A model generated the notes under the pieces. That model searched no databases, had not been told where the DNA came from, and was given only the letters and a program-made list of their open reading frames with translations. A program made the translations under genes and the position numbers. Below, in pieces: positions 53,393 through 64,000 of a DNA stretch of 64,000 nucleotides. Source of the DNA: Mesorhizobium loti (lineage in GTDB: Bacteria; Pseudomonadota; Alphaproteobacteria; Rhizobiales; Rhizobiaceae); assembly GCF_013170705.1 (NCBI RefSeq), contig NZ_CP033334.1, positions 5,061,501 to 5,125,500 on the forward strand. Direction: 5' to 3'. Each line of letters opens with the position of its first letter. Positions within the stretch are counted from its first letter, which is position 1.

Positions 53393-54778
53393 CTAGCGCC
53401 CCATCCTGTTCCAGGCGTCGAGCCCGGCGATCTTGTAGGCTTCCGCCAGCGTCGGGTAGTTGAAAGTGTTGTTGACGAAGAAGTCGACCGTACCGCCGAG
53501 GTTGATGACCGCCTGGCCGATATGGATGAGCTCGGTGGCGCCCTCGCCGACAATATGGGCGCCGAGCAGTCGCCGCGTCTCGATCGAGAACAACAGTTTC
53601 AGGAAGCCGGTGTCGACACCCATGATGTGGCCGCGCGAGGTTTCGCGGAAACGCGCGACACCGACCTCATAGGCGCCGCCGCTCTGGCGCACCTGTTCCT
53701 CGGACTGGCCGACGGTCGAGATCTCCGGCACCGCATAGATGCCATAGGGGAAGGTCTCCGGTGGCGGCGGCAGCGTCACGCCGAAAGCGTGGCAGGCGGC
53801 CACCCTGCCCTGCTCCATCGAGGTCGAGGCGAGACTTGGAAAGCCGATGACATCGCCGGCGGCGTAGATGTTGGGCACGCTGGTCTGGAACGTCTGTGGA
53901 TCGACCTTGATGCGGCCTCGGGAGTCGGCCTCGATGCCGACCATGTCGAGGCCCAGGCTGGCGATATTACCGGTGCGACCGGCGGCGTAGAGCACGACCT
54001 CGGAGCGGATGGTGCGGCCATCGGCCAGTTCCACCTCGGCTGCCTCGGGCTTGGAGCGGATTTCCTTCACCGCGCTGCCCAGCCTTATCGTCATGCCGCG
54101 ATCGCGCATCTGGTGGATGAAATCATCGACGATCTCGCGGTCGACGAAATCGAGGATGGAATTGCGCGGCTCGACCAGCGTCACCGGCACATCGAGCGCC
54201 GAAAAGATCGTGGCGTATTCGACCCCGATAACGCCACCACCGATGACCGTCAGCGTGCGCGGCAGGCGGTCAAGCTCGAGCATCTCGTCGCTGTCGAAGA
54301 CACGGGTCTTGTCGAAAGGCACGTCGCGCGGCCTGTGCGGCCTGGTGCCGACCGCGATCAGCGCGTTGGCGAAGCCGACCTCGCTGTAATCGCCATTGTC
54401 CGATGTCAGGCTGACCTTGTCGGGGCCGAGAAATTTCACCGCCGCGCGGGCGCTCTTGACGGTGTTGCGCATGAACTGGTGTTGCAGCACCTCGACCTCG
54501 TGATCGAGCGTCTTGTGCAGGCGCTCGATCAGGTCGCCGACCGAAATGTCCTGCTTGACCCTGTAGCCGCGTCCATAAAAGCCGCGCTCGCGCCAGCCCG
54601 AGAGATTGAGCACCGTTTCGCGCAGCGTTTTCGAGGGGATGGTGCCGGTGTGCACCGAGACGCCGCCGAGACGCCGGCCGCGATCGACCACCAGCACCGA
54701 TTTGCCGAGTTTGGCCGACTGCACCGCGGCGCGGCGTCCGGAAGGGCCGCTGCCGATGACCAGCATATCGTAGTCCAT
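53393..54778 (-). CDS. sthA: Soluble pyridine nucleotide transhydrogenase
   Basis: 461 residues. A flavoprotein that equilibrates NADPH and NADH. FAD-binding GSGPSGRRAAVQSAKLGK and NAD-binding VIGGGVIGVEYATIF are present. In place of the redox disulphide of related dehydrogenases the protein reads GGVSVHTGTIPSKTLRE, without the two cysteines, as expected for SthA. The C-terminal dimer domain carries HIVGEGATELIHIGQAV. It is monocistronic. Confidence 0.95.
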   Translation of the reverse strand: MDYDMLVIGSGPSGRRAAVQSAKLGKSVLVVDRGRRLGGVSVHTGTIPSKTLRETVLNLSGWRERGFYGRGYRVKQDISVGDLIERLHKTLDHEVEVLQHQFMRNTVKSARAAVKFLGPDKVSLTSDNGDYSEVGFANALIAVGTRPHRPRDVPFDKTRVFDSDEMLELDRLPRTLTVIGGGVIGVEYATIFSALDVPVTLVEPRNSILDFVDREIVDDFIHQMRDRGMTIRLGSAVKEIRSKPEAAEVELADGRTIRSEVVLYAAGRTGNIASLGLDMVGIEADSRGRIKVDPQTFQTSVPNIYAAGDVIGFPSLASTSMEQGRVAACHAFGVTLPPPPETFPYGIYAVPEISTVGQSEEQVRQSGGAYEVGVARFRETSRGHIMGVDTGFLKLLFSIETRRLLGAHIVGEGATELIHIGQAVINLGGTVDFFVNNTFNYPTLAEAYKIAGLDAWNRMGR

Positions 54779-54992
54779 AGTGCCGTCCCCTCACTTCCGC
54801 CCCAGAACGCTTTGTTGCGCCGCAACAAGCTAAAGCCATCCACGCGGCGAATTCAACCGATTCAGATCGCGGAGCACGGCTTTCAGGCTTCGCGTCCCTC
54901 GAAGCGCTCGACCTTGATTCCGCCGCAAGCCTTCACCATTTCATCATCGGGCGGCCCGCACCCTATGTCGGGCCTTGTTACGAGGAAATGAC

Positions 54993-55463
54993 ATGAACGC
55001 GCGCGTTCTCGACGGCGAAATCATCAACACCCGGCTTGACGACGTCAGGGCCTATGAGGGCGTGCGCACAAGGCGCATCCTGGCCTTCGTGCTCGACTAC
55101 ATCATCGTCGCCCTGCTCACCATTCCCTTCGCCATACTGGTGTTTTTCCTCGGGCTTCTGACGCTCGGCGTTGGCTGGATGCTGTTCGGCGTCCTGGTGC
55201 CGGCCGTCGCCATCCTCTACATCTGGAACACGCTGGGCAGCGCGGACCAGGCGACCACGGGCATGAAGATGATGGGCATCCGCCTCGACCGCCTCGACGG
55301 CAGGCCGATCGACGGCCTGACCGCGGTCGTCCATTCGGTGCTGTTCTGGGCGGGCAATGTCATTCTGTCGCCCCTGGTCCTGCTGGTGACCCTGTTCTCG
55401 GACCGCAAGCGCACGCTGCACGACCTTCTGCTCGGCACGGTGGTCAGCCGCACCGGCCGCTGA
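54993..55463 (+). CDS. RDD-family membrane protein
   Basis: 156 residues from the ATG at 54993, with GAGGAA 6 bases upstream. The RDD domain has RRILAFVLDYIIVALLTIPF, with its Arg and Asp, and GSADQATTGMKMMGIRLDRL, followed by a DRKRTLHDLLLGTVV end. Three to four membrane segments. RDD proteins are of uncertain function; some act in Na+ or solute transport. It stands upstream of bpt, a frequent rhizobial arrangement. Confidence 0.87.
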   Translation: MNARVLDGEIINTRLDDVRAYEGVRTRRILAFVLDYIIVALLTIPFAILVFFLGLLTLGVGWMLFGVLVPAVAILYIWNTLGSADQATTGMKMMGIRLDRLDGRPIDGLTAVVHSVLFWAGNVILSPLVLLVTLFSDRKRTLHDLLLGTVVSRTGR

Positions 55464-55602
55464 GGCGCTTTCCGAAAGCGTTACACGCCCTGTCGGCGCA
55501 AATGTGAAGGCATCCGCTTGCAGGTGCATTCACAATCCTGTTGAATTTTTCGCTTTCCGCGCCAAAGGTAGAGCGACTCGAAGGAGCGTTTCCAAGACTT
55601 AG

Positions 55603-56367
55603 ATGACGCAGCATCCGACCCAGTCGCCACAGTTCTTCCTGACCGCGCCGTCGCCGTGCCCCTATCTCGACGGCCAGTTCGAGCGCAAGGTGTTCACGCA
55701 TCTGGTCGGCGACAAGGCGTCGGAGATGAACGACCTCCTCACGCAAGGCGGCTTCAGGCGTTCGCAGAACATTGCCTACAGGCCGGCCTGCGAGACGTGC
55801 CGCGCCTGTGTTTCCGTGCGCATCCTCGCCCAGGAATTCACCGCCAGCCGCAATATGAAGCGCGTTCTGCAGCATAATTCCGACCTTGTCGGCGCCATGC
55901 ACAATGCCGAGCCCTCGACCGAACAATATTCGCTGTTCCGCAGCTATCTCGATGCCCGCCACCGGCGCGGCGGCATGTCCGACATGACGGTGCTCGACTA
56001 CGCCATGATGGTCGAGGACACCCATGTCGACACCAAGGTGATCGAATACCGGCGGCGCGGACCCGACACCTTCATCACCGGCAAGGGCCAGGGTGAGCTT
56101 ATCGCGGTGGCACTCACCGACAAGATGGCCGACGGCCTGTCGATGGTCTATTCCTACTTCAATCCCGAATTCGAGGAGCGTTCGCTCGGCACGTTCATGA
56201 TCCTCGACCACATCGCCCGCGCCAGGGCGATGGGCCTGCCCCATGTCTACCTCGGTTACTGGGTCAACGGCTCGCGCAAGATGAATTATAAGATGCGCTT
56301 CATGCCGCAGGAGCATCTCGGCCCGAAGGGCTGGGAGCGCTATACCAACGAAGCGGTTTCACGCTGA
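55603..56367 (+). CDS. bpt: Aspartate/glutamate leucyltransferase
   Basis: 254 residues. The family attaches Leu to N-terminal Asp or Glu of proteins for ClpS-ClpAP degradation (N-end rule). The conserved Cys cluster [14 protein letters not shown] is present, with [11 protein letters not shown] before it, and the C-terminal GNAT-like fold has [20 protein letters not shown] and [17 protein letters not shown]. This is the Ate1-like Bpt branch usual in alphaproteobacteria, not the Aat enzyme. Confidence 0.94.
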   Translation: MTQHPTQSPQFFLTAPSPCPYLDGQFERKVFTHLVGDKASEMNDLLTQGGFRRSQNIAYRPACETCRACVSVRILAQEFTASRNMKRVLQHNSDLVGAMHNAEPSTEQYSLFRSYLDARHRRGGMSDMTVLDYAMMVEDTHVDTKVIEYRRRGPDTFITGKGQGELIAVALTDKMADGLSMVYSYFNPEFEERSLGTFMILDHIARARAMGLPHVYLGYWVNGSRKMNYKMRFMPQEHLGPKGWERYTNEAVSR

Positions 56368-56495
56368 GTTTTTCCACGATCCGCGCTTAAACAGTTTCAA
56401 GGCAGGGGATGCTGGTCTTTCAGCCGGTTGGCTGGAGAGAGTGCACGATTGCACCGGTCGGCCGCCAGCCTGCATTTCATTGCGAAAGTTCCTGC

Positions 56496-57392
56496 ATGAC
56501 TTCCCACCATAACCACCAGAAGGGTCTTTTGATCACCGCCATCGGCGGACTGACGCTGACTGTCGACATACCGTTGATCCGCCTCGCCGACGGCGGCGCA
56601 TGGACGATCATGCTGCTTCGCACCGGCACCACATTCGTTGCCGCCATGGTCATCTGGTCGGTCTGGCGGGCTTTGAGCCGTAACGCCCCGCCGCTCATTC
56701 CCGGCTGGTCCGGCCTGATCGTCGCGATATGCTACGGGCTGACAGGGATCACTTTCGTCACCGCCGTCTATCACACCTCGACGGCCGATCTCGTCTTCAT
56801 CCTGGCCTTCAACACCGTGTTCGCAGGGCTATTGTCCTGGATATTCCTGCGGGAGAGGCCACGGCTGGTGACCATCGTGGCGATGCTGATCATGATCCTG
56901 GGCGTGCTGGTCATCGTCGGCGGGTCGGTCGGCACCGGCAAACTGTTCGGCGATTTCATGGCGCTGTGCTCGGCTTTCTTCATCGCGGTGGCCATCACCA
57001 TCTCGCGCGCCAGCGGCAAGGACATGGGCTTCACCTCACTTGTCGGCGTCCTTCTGCCTATGGCCCTGGCAGCCTTCATGGTGTCGGGCGAAGGCTTTCA
57101 CGTGAACGCGCCATGGTGGATCATCTTCAACGGCGCCGTCGTCATGCCGATCTCGTTCTTCTGTCTTGCCGCCGGGCCGAAATACATTTCCGGGCCGGAA
57201 GTGGCGATGTTCTACGTGCTCGAAACGGTGCTGGCGCCGGTCTGGGTGTGGATGATCTTCGCCGAGGCACCGACCCGCAACAGCCTGATCGGCGGCGCGA
57301 TCCTGATCGTCACGCTGGTCGCCCATTCGCTCTGGCAACTGCATGAGGGGCGCAGGCAACGGGGTGACCTTGCGGTGCACCACCCAGCCTGA
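56496..57392 (+). CDS. EamA/DMT-superfamily transporter
   Basis: 298 residues from the ATG at 56496; the open frame extends upstream but those residues are not family-like. Ten hydrophobic segments in two EamA repeats: the first starts GLLITAIGGLTLTVDIPLIR, the second FGDFMALCSAFFIAVAITIS. There is a WIFLRERP motif after segment 5. It is probably an exporter of a metabolite; the substrate is unknown. The ribosome binding site is weak. Confidence 0.88.
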   Translation: MTSHHNHQKGLLITAIGGLTLTVDIPLIRLADGGAWTIMLLRTGTTFVAAMVIWSVWRALSRNAPPLIPGWSGLIVAICYGLTGITFVTAVYHTSTADLVFILAFNTVFAGLLSWIFLRERPRLVTIVAMLIMILGVLVIVGGSVGTGKLFGDFMALCSAFFIAVAITISRASGKDMGFTSLVGVLLPMALAAFMVSGEGFHVNAPWWIIFNGAVVMPISFFCLAAGPKYISGPEVAMFYVLETVLAPVWVWMIFAEAPTRNSLIGGAILIVTLVAHSLWQLHEGRRQRGDLAVHHPA

Positions 57393-57431
57393 GTTGTAGT
57401 TGATGGGCCTGGCGCAAGTCGCGTTTCGGGA

Positions 57432-58664
57432 TCAGGCGCTGGCCTTCTTTGCCGCGCCAGGCTCCGGCAAGACCTCGATCTGTGGGCTGGCCTCGATCTC
57501 GGCCGCCGAGCCGGCGGCCAACTCGTCGACCAGTTCCACCTCGCGCAGCCACTCGCGCCAGATGGCGACCAGCAGCGCCATCAGCACCGGACCGATGAAC
57601 AGGCCGAGGAAGCCCATGGTCTTGACGCCGCCGATCAGGCCGAAAAAGGTCGGCAGGAAAGGCAGCTTTATCGGTCCGCCGACAAGCTTCGGGCGCAGCG
57701 TCTTGTCGACGATGAACAGTTCGACCGCACCCCACAGGAACAGCGCCAGACCGGCCATGGGCGAGCCGCTGGCCGCGAGGTAGATCGAGACAAGGGTGAA
57801 GGACAAGGGTGCGCCGCCGGGGATGAGCGCCATGACGCCGGTCAGGGCACCGAGCGTCACCGGCGACGGCACGCCCGCCAGCCAATAGGCAATGCCCAGC
57901 ACCAGCCCCTCGCCGATGGCGATGACGGTCATGCCGGTCACGGTCGAGGAGATCGTCGCCGGCACGACGCGCGAAATCCGCTCCCATCTGGTCGGCAGGA
58001 TGCGCTCGCCAAGGCGGTCGACCTGGCCGGCAAAATGCTCGCCATCGCGATAGGCGAAGAACAGGGCGATCATCATGAACAGCAACGTCAGGAGCAGCCC
58101 AAAGGCACTGCCGCCGGCGGCGAGCGCGCCACGATAGATGCTGCCGATATTGGCGCCGCTGACCAACTGGATCAGCTCGCCAATGCCGCCGGGATGTCCG
58201 AAATTGGTCGTCCACTGCTCGTTCAGCCAGTCGCCGATGACAGGCATGGTCGCGATCCAGTGCGGCGTGGTGGCACCATGCCGGTTGGTCTCGATCGCCC
58301 AGGCGACCCATTCGCGCACCTCGTTGATGGCATAGGTGCCGGCAAGCGCGATCGGTATCACCAGGAAGGCAAGGATGAACAGGATAGCCAAGGTGGCGGC
58401 GACGGTGCGGTTGCCGCCGACGCCGGCAAGCAGCCGCTGGTAGAGCGGCCAGCTGGCGAAAGCGATGACAAGCGCGGCCAGCACCGGAAACAGGAAGCCG
58501 TGGAAGAAGTAGACGCCCGCGGCGACGATCAGCACCAGCAGCCAGCGCGCCGCCGACAGCGGCGGAATGACAGCCGACCGCAACGGCGTCGACAGGCCGA
58601 ACAGGCGCTGCTGCCGTTCCGGTTTCTGGATCCTGGATTCCTTCAAACGCCCGTGGTCTCCCAA
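57432..58664 (-). CDS. AI-2E family transporter (TqsA/PerM-like)
   Basis: 410 residues from a TTG at 58664, with GGAGAAGGG upstream; a TTG at 58646 is an alternative and no ATG is available. Eight membrane segments of the AI-2E transporter family: AARWLLVLIVAAGVYFFHGF, a central FVHP-like stretch FGHPGGIGELIQLVSGANIG, and GALTGVMALIPGGAPLSFTL followed by WGAVELFIVDKTLRPKLVGG. An acidic C-terminal tail follows. Family members export autoinducer or act as Na+/H+ antiporters; the role here is open. Confidence 0.88.
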   Translation of the reverse strand: MGDHGRLKESRIQKPERQQRLFGLSTPLRSAVIPPLSAARWLLVLIVAAGVYFFHGFLFPVLAALVIAFASWPLYQRLLAGVGGNRTVAATLAILFILAFLVIPIALAGTYAINEVREWVAWAIETNRHGATTPHWIATMPVIGDWLNEQWTTNFGHPGGIGELIQLVSGANIGSIYRGALAAGGSAFGLLLTLLFMMIALFFAYRDGEHFAGQVDRLGERILPTRWERISRVVPATISSTVTGMTVIAIGEGLVLGIAYWLAGVPSPVTLGALTGVMALIPGGAPLSFTLVSIYLAASGSPMAGLALFLWGAVELFIVDKTLRPKLVGGPIKLPFLPTFFGLIGGVKTMGFLGLFIGPVLMALLVAIWREWLREVELVDELAAGSAAEIEASPQIEVLPEPGAAKKASA

Positions 58665-58739
58665 ACACCCTTCTCCGTTATGCACTGATATAGTGCAGCA
58701 ATCGTGACGATACTCCAAATGATGATGGTGACGCCGCCA

Positions 58740-58883
58740 ATCTCCCCTCGTCGAGGAGATGTCCGGCAGGCCAGAGGGGGCCGCGCGGAGCGCTAGCCTC
58801 GTCTGTCGCGATAGGGGGGCGCGTCCGGTCGTGCCGACCCCCTCTGTCGCCTTTGGCGACATCTCCCCCTCGAGGGGGGAGAT
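58740..58883. repeat. Nested palindromic intergenic element, copy 2
   Basis: Small hairpins at both ends (ATCTCCCCTCGTCGAGGAGAT at 58740 and the 23-base near-palindrome at 58861-58883) and long-range pairing GGAGATGTC/GACATCTCC and CAGAGGGGG/CCCCCTCTG define an element like that at 41816-41984, but with different sequence. It ends 7 bases from the parC stop and may be transcribed with it. Confidence 0.72.
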
Positions 58884-58890
58884 CGCGACG

Positions 58891-61143
<2,253 letters not shown>

Positions 61144-61481
61144 GGGCTGGGACTAGCCGAGCGGGTGATTCGCGGCAAGAGGCGCGCGCCCGGCCGGTCG
61201 ACTTGCGTGCTTTTCTGCAACAGGAAACCGCAAGGTCGCGCTTGCCGGCCAACATCAATCTGTTACACGCCGCATCTATTGCGAAGCACGATAACGCTCG
61301 ACGGCCCGACCTTCATGCCAAATTCACCGCGTTCTCCAATGGCGTTCGGATCGGGTTTGCCTTTCACCGCGATTTTTGACCATTGTGCCGGGACATGCCT
61401 TTTTCCCGTCCAGTTCGTCACGGAATGGTGATGGCGCGAAGAATTGAAAAACAATTTCAGGACACTCTCAGGGACCTTGCG
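61144..61481. other. Gap upstream of parC and of an exported-protein gene
   Basis: These 338 bases lie between divergent genes, so both promoters should be here. A 63-codon open frame on the minus strand (61263-61454) has no ribosome binding site, and I do not accept it as a gene. I see no terminator or recognisable operator. Confidence 0.4.
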
Positions 61482-62672
61482 ATGACAATCAAACGCTCAA
61501 CTCTCCGGAAATTCGCTCTTTCGACCTTCCTGTTCACACTGCCGCTGAACGCGGCCCTTGCCCAGGACGCGGCCGTTGCCGACCGGCTGAAGGCGGCGCT
61601 GGCGGCCCAGGGCGTAAACATCTCCTGGACCGGCGTGACCGGTGACAACACCAGCATGGTGCTGCAGGGCGTGTCCATCAAACCGGCGGCGGAAAAGGAA
61701 GCCCTGCCGATCGGTGACGTCAAGCTCGAGGGCGTGACCGAGGCCAATGGCGGCTACGACATCGGCACCGTCTCGACCTCCCCCTTCGAACACAGCAAGG
61801 ATGGGGTCACCCTCAACCTGAGCCCCTTCGTCATCCACGACATGACGGTTCCGGCCGAAGGCGCCACCGGCCCGTTGGGCTCGCTGCTGATGTACAAGTC
61901 GGCCGAACTCTCCAACATGACGGTCAAGGTCGCCGACAAGACCGCCTTTTCGATGGACGGGCTTGCCATCCAGATCACGCCGCCCGCAGACGGCAAGGCG
62001 ATGGAATTCACCGGCAATACGGAAAAGTTCACGGCCGATCTCTCGCTGGTCGAGGATCCCAAGTCCAAGGAAGTCATCGACGCGCTCGGCTACCAGAACA
62101 TCTCCGGCAATCTCGCAATGGCCGGCACCTGGCAGCCCTCGGACGGCAAGATGGAACTGTCGAAATATGACATCTCCGTCGAAAATGCCGGCACGCTCGG
62201 CATGACCTTCAATCTCGGCGGCTACACGATGGACTTCATCAAGTCGCTGCAGGAGATGCAGAAGAAGATGGCGGCGCAGCCCGAAGGCGCCGACAATTCG
62301 GCGCAAGGCATGGCCATGCTCGGCCTGTTGCAGCAGCTTTCCTTCAACAGCGCCTCGATCCGCTTCGACGACGATTCGCTGACCGGCAAGGTGCTGGAAT
62401 ATGTCGGCAAGCAGCAAGGCATGTCGGCCAAGGACATCGCCAACCAAGCCAAGGCGATCGTGCCGTTCGGCATGGCGCAGCTCAACAATCCCGAACTGAC
62501 GGCGCAGGTGACGGCAGCGGTCAGCAAATATCTAGACGACCCGAAGAGCCTCGAAATCTCGGCCGAGCCGCCGGCATCGGTGCCGTTCGCGCTGATCATG
62601 GCGGGCGCCATGTCCAACCCGCTCGATCTGCCGAAGACGCTCGGCGTGGCCGTCAAGGCCAACGAAGACTGA
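61482..62672 (+). CDS. Large exported protein of unknown function, 396 aa
   Basis: The ATG at 61482 has AGGGA 8 bases upstream. The Sec signal ends ALA-Q after residue 27. The mature protein is a repetitive beta-rich chain (GVNISWTGVTGDNTSMVLQG, KLEGVTEANGGYDIGTVSTS, LGYQNISGNLAMAGTWQ) with a helical part near residues 230-330 (FIKSLQEMQKKMAAQPEGAD). It probably sits in the periplasm or outer membrane and resembles alphaproteobacterial DUF945-like surface proteins only loosely. A strong terminator follows. Confidence 0.8.
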   Translation: MTIKRSTLRKFALSTFLFTLPLNAALAQDAAVADRLKAALAAQGVNISWTGVTGDNTSMVLQGVSIKPAAEKEALPIGDVKLEGVTEANGGYDIGTVSTSPFEHSKDGVTLNLSPFVIHDMTVPAEGATGPLGSLLMYKSAELSNMTVKVADKTAFSMDGLAIQITPPADGKAMEFTGNTEKFTADLSLVEDPKSKEVIDALGYQNISGNLAMAGTWQPSDGKMELSKYDISVENAGTLGMTFNLGGYTMDFIKSLQEMQKKMAAQPEGADNSAQGMAMLGLLQQLSFNSASIRFDDDSLTGKVLEYVGKQQGMSAKDIANQAKAIVPFGMAQLNNPELTAQVTAAVSKYLDDPKSLEISAEPPASVPFALIMAGAMSNPLDLPKTLGVAVKANED

Positions 62673-62688
62673 TCGACCATCAGGATCA

Positions 62689-62722
62689 CAAAAAAGCCCG
62701 GCAGCGATGCCGGGCTTTTTTG
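62689..62722 (+). terminator. Intrinsic terminator
   Basis: A 13-bp stem (AAAAAAGCCCGGC 62690-62702 with GCCGGGCTTTTTT 62709-62721) with a 6-base loop and T-run ends the exported-protein gene. The A-run on the left also lets it work for aspS on the minus strand, which ends at 62786. Confidence 0.88.
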
Positions 62723-62785
62723 TGGACTATAGAATCCGAAGAGGTAGTTCCGCCCGCTTCTTAAAGCATTGCCCGAAGCTCGCGA

Positions 62786-64000
62786 TCAGGCGTCCTTCTT
62801 GGTCGGCGCGACACGCAGGGCCAGTTCGCGAAGCTGCTGCGGCGAGGCTTCCGACGGTGCGTTCATCAACAGATCATACGCCTGCTGGTTCATCGGGAAC
62901 ATGGTGATCTCGCGCAGGTTCTTGGCGCCAACCAGCAACATGACGACGCGGTCGACGCCCGCCGCCATGCCGCCATGCGGCGGCGCGCCGTACTGGAAGG
63001 CGCGGTAGAGGCCGCCGAAACGCTCCTCCACCGTGGCGCGGTCCAGCCCGACCGTCTCGAACGCCTTGACCATGGTTTCGGGCAGATGATTGCGGATGCC
63101 ACCGCTGGCGATCTCGAAGCCATTGCAGACCATGTCGTACTGGAACGCCTTGATGCCGAGCAGATCCTCGCCATCCAGCGCGTCGATGCCGCCCTGCGGC
63201 ATCGAGAACGGGTTGTGGGCGAAGTCGATCTTCTTTTCCTCCTCGTTCCATTCGAAGAACGGAAAGTCGACGATCCAGCACAATTCGAAGCGCTCGCGGT
63301 CGACGAGGTTCAGTTCCTCGCCGGCGCGGGTGCGTGCCGCTCCCGCGAAGGAGACGAACTTCTTCGGGTCGCCGGCGACGAAGAAGGCGGCGTCGCCGTC
63401 GGCAAGGCCGAGCTGCTGCCGGATCGCCTCGGTGCGCTCCTCGCCGATGTTCTTGGCGAGCGGGCCGGCGCCTTCGAGCTTGTCACCCTCCTTGCGCCAG
63501 AAGATGTAACCCAACCCCGGCTGGCCCTCGCCTTGCGCCCAGGAGTTCATGCGGTCGCAGAAGGCGCGGCTGCCGCCTGTCTTGGCCGGAATGCCCCACA
63601 CCTCGGCCTTCGCATCGTTGGCCAGGATGTTGGCGAACACCTTGAAGCCGGAATCGCGGAAATGATCGGAGACGGCCTGCATCTCGATCGGGTTGCGCAG
63701 GTCCGGCTTGTCGGAGCCGTATTTGCGCATGGCGACATCATAGGGAATGCGCTGGAATTTCTGCGTCACCGGCTTGCCGTTGGCGAAGGCCTCGAAGACG
63801 CCGCGCATCACCGGTTCCATGGTCGACAGCACGTCGTCCTGCTCGACGAAGCTCATTTCAAGGTCGAGCTGATAGAATTCGCCAGGCAGACGGTCGGCGC
63901 GCGGGTCCTCGTCGCGGAAGCAAGGCGCGATCTGGAAATAGCGGTCGAAGCCCGACACCATGATCAGCTGCTTGTATTGCTGCGGCGCCTGCGGCAGCGC
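62786..64000 (-). CDS. aspS: Aspartate-tRNA ligase, 5-prime end beyond the window
   Basis: The frame is open to the right edge, so the first about 200 codons are missing. The class II aminoacyl-tRNA synthetase core is present: motif 2 [20 protein letters not shown] with [29 protein letters not shown], and motif 3 in [20 protein letters not shown]. The bacterial GAD insertion ([20 protein letters not shown]) is there too. The C-terminus [12 protein letters not shown] is typical of alphaproteobacteria, where AspRS often charges both tRNA-Asp and tRNA-Asn. Confidence 0.95.
   Translation of the reverse strand, partial: ALPQAPQQYKQLIMVSGFDRYFQIAPCFRDEDPRADRLPGEFYQLDLEMSFVEQDDVLSTMEPVMRGVFEAFANGKPVTQKFQRIPYDVAMRKYGSDKPDLRNPIEMQAVSDHFRDSGFKVFANILANDAKAEVWGIPAKTGGSRAFCDRMNSWAQGEGQPGLGYIFWRKEGDKLEGAGPLAKNIGEERTEAIRQQLGLADGDAAFFVAGDPKKFVSFAGAARTRAGEELNLVDRERFELCWIVDFPFFEWNEEEKKIDFAHNPFSMPQGGIDALDGEDLLGIKAFQYDMVCNGFEIASGGIRNHLPETMVKAFETVGLDRATVEERFGGLYRAFQYGAPPHGGMAAGVDRVVMLLVGAKNLREITMFPMNQQAYDLLMNAPSEASPQQLRELALRVAPTKKDA

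Noticed and set aside
53393..54778. Loss of active-site cysteines in SthA as inactivation
   Set aside because: Soluble transhydrogenases naturally lack the redox disulphide found in lipoamide dehydrogenase, so this is normal.
53522..54991. A 489-codon plus-strand open frame opposite sthA
   Set aside because: Antisense shadow of the transhydrogenase; composition is Asp/Arg/Ala/His-rich and repetitive.
61263..61454. A 63-codon minus-strand open frame upstream of parC
   Set aside because: No ribosome binding site and no family resemblance; it lies in a divergent promoter region.

Overview
The window is GC-rich chromosomal DNA of an alphaproteobacterium of the order Hyphomicrobiales, most likely Mesorhizobium or a close relative. 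Four things support this: the gene neighbourhoods (DUF177-plsX-fabH-ihfA-merR; glyA-nrdR-ribD-ribE-ribH-nusB; an LdtR-type MarR gene beside its L,D-transpeptidase), the rhizobial families DUF982 and DUF6163, nested palindromic intergenic elements of the rhizobial type, and a tRNA-Pro downstream of the merR block. I see no prophage, integrase, insertion sequence, CRISPR array or replication origin. The genus is inference; the neighbourhoods are read from the sequence.

Layout. 1-7.2 kb: an exopolysaccharide cluster. A Wzc/ExoP-like co-polymerase is transcribed away from a Wza-like lipoprotein, a GT4 glycosyltransferase, an undecaprenyl-phosphate sugar phosphotransferase and an O-antigen ligase/polymerase. 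7.2-11.4 kb: tRNA-Pro(GGG), a YbaK-type deacylase, an XRE regulator and small exported proteins, one of them a polyhistidine peptide. 11.4-18.2 kb: the fatty-acid/phospholipid initiation operon, a CBP3-like chaperone divergent from BamE, and a cupin/GT2 pair. 18.3-26 kb: proton-pumping pyrophosphatase, an OsmF/YehYXW-type osmoprotectant ABC transporter and an MFS exporter coupled to nusB. 26-34.7 kb: the riboflavin/glyA cluster, split by a small toxin-antitoxin island and a frameshifted gene, then a CPA1 antiporter. 35-43 kb: L,D-transpeptidase and LdtR, acyl-CoA metabolism, hemB, a RibD/DHFR-domain protein and PPK2. 43-51 kb: aldo/keto reductase, two tandem GT90 genes, microproteins, a GntR/MFS pair, and a LacI regulator with two tandem microprotein genes that share three identical operators. 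51-64 kb: OpgC, soluble transhydrogenase, RDD protein, Bpt, EamA and AI-2E proteins, parC, a large exported protein and a partial aspS.

How the genes work together. Much of the window concerns the cell envelope and osmotic stress: polysaccharide export, LPS-type GT90 enzymes, periplasmic glucan succinylation, peptidoglycan cross-linking, osmoprotectant uptake and BamE. The rest is conserved housekeeping (lipid, riboflavin, one-carbon, haem, tRNA and topoisomerase genes). The parts I cannot explain from known families are the LacI-linked microprotein pair, the toxin-antitoxin insertion in the riboflavin cluster, the kinase-dead co-polymerase and the polyhistidine peptide.

Limits. All family names come from reading motifs by eye; no database search was run. 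Where several starts are possible I chose by ribosome binding site, signal peptide or gene overlap and say so.
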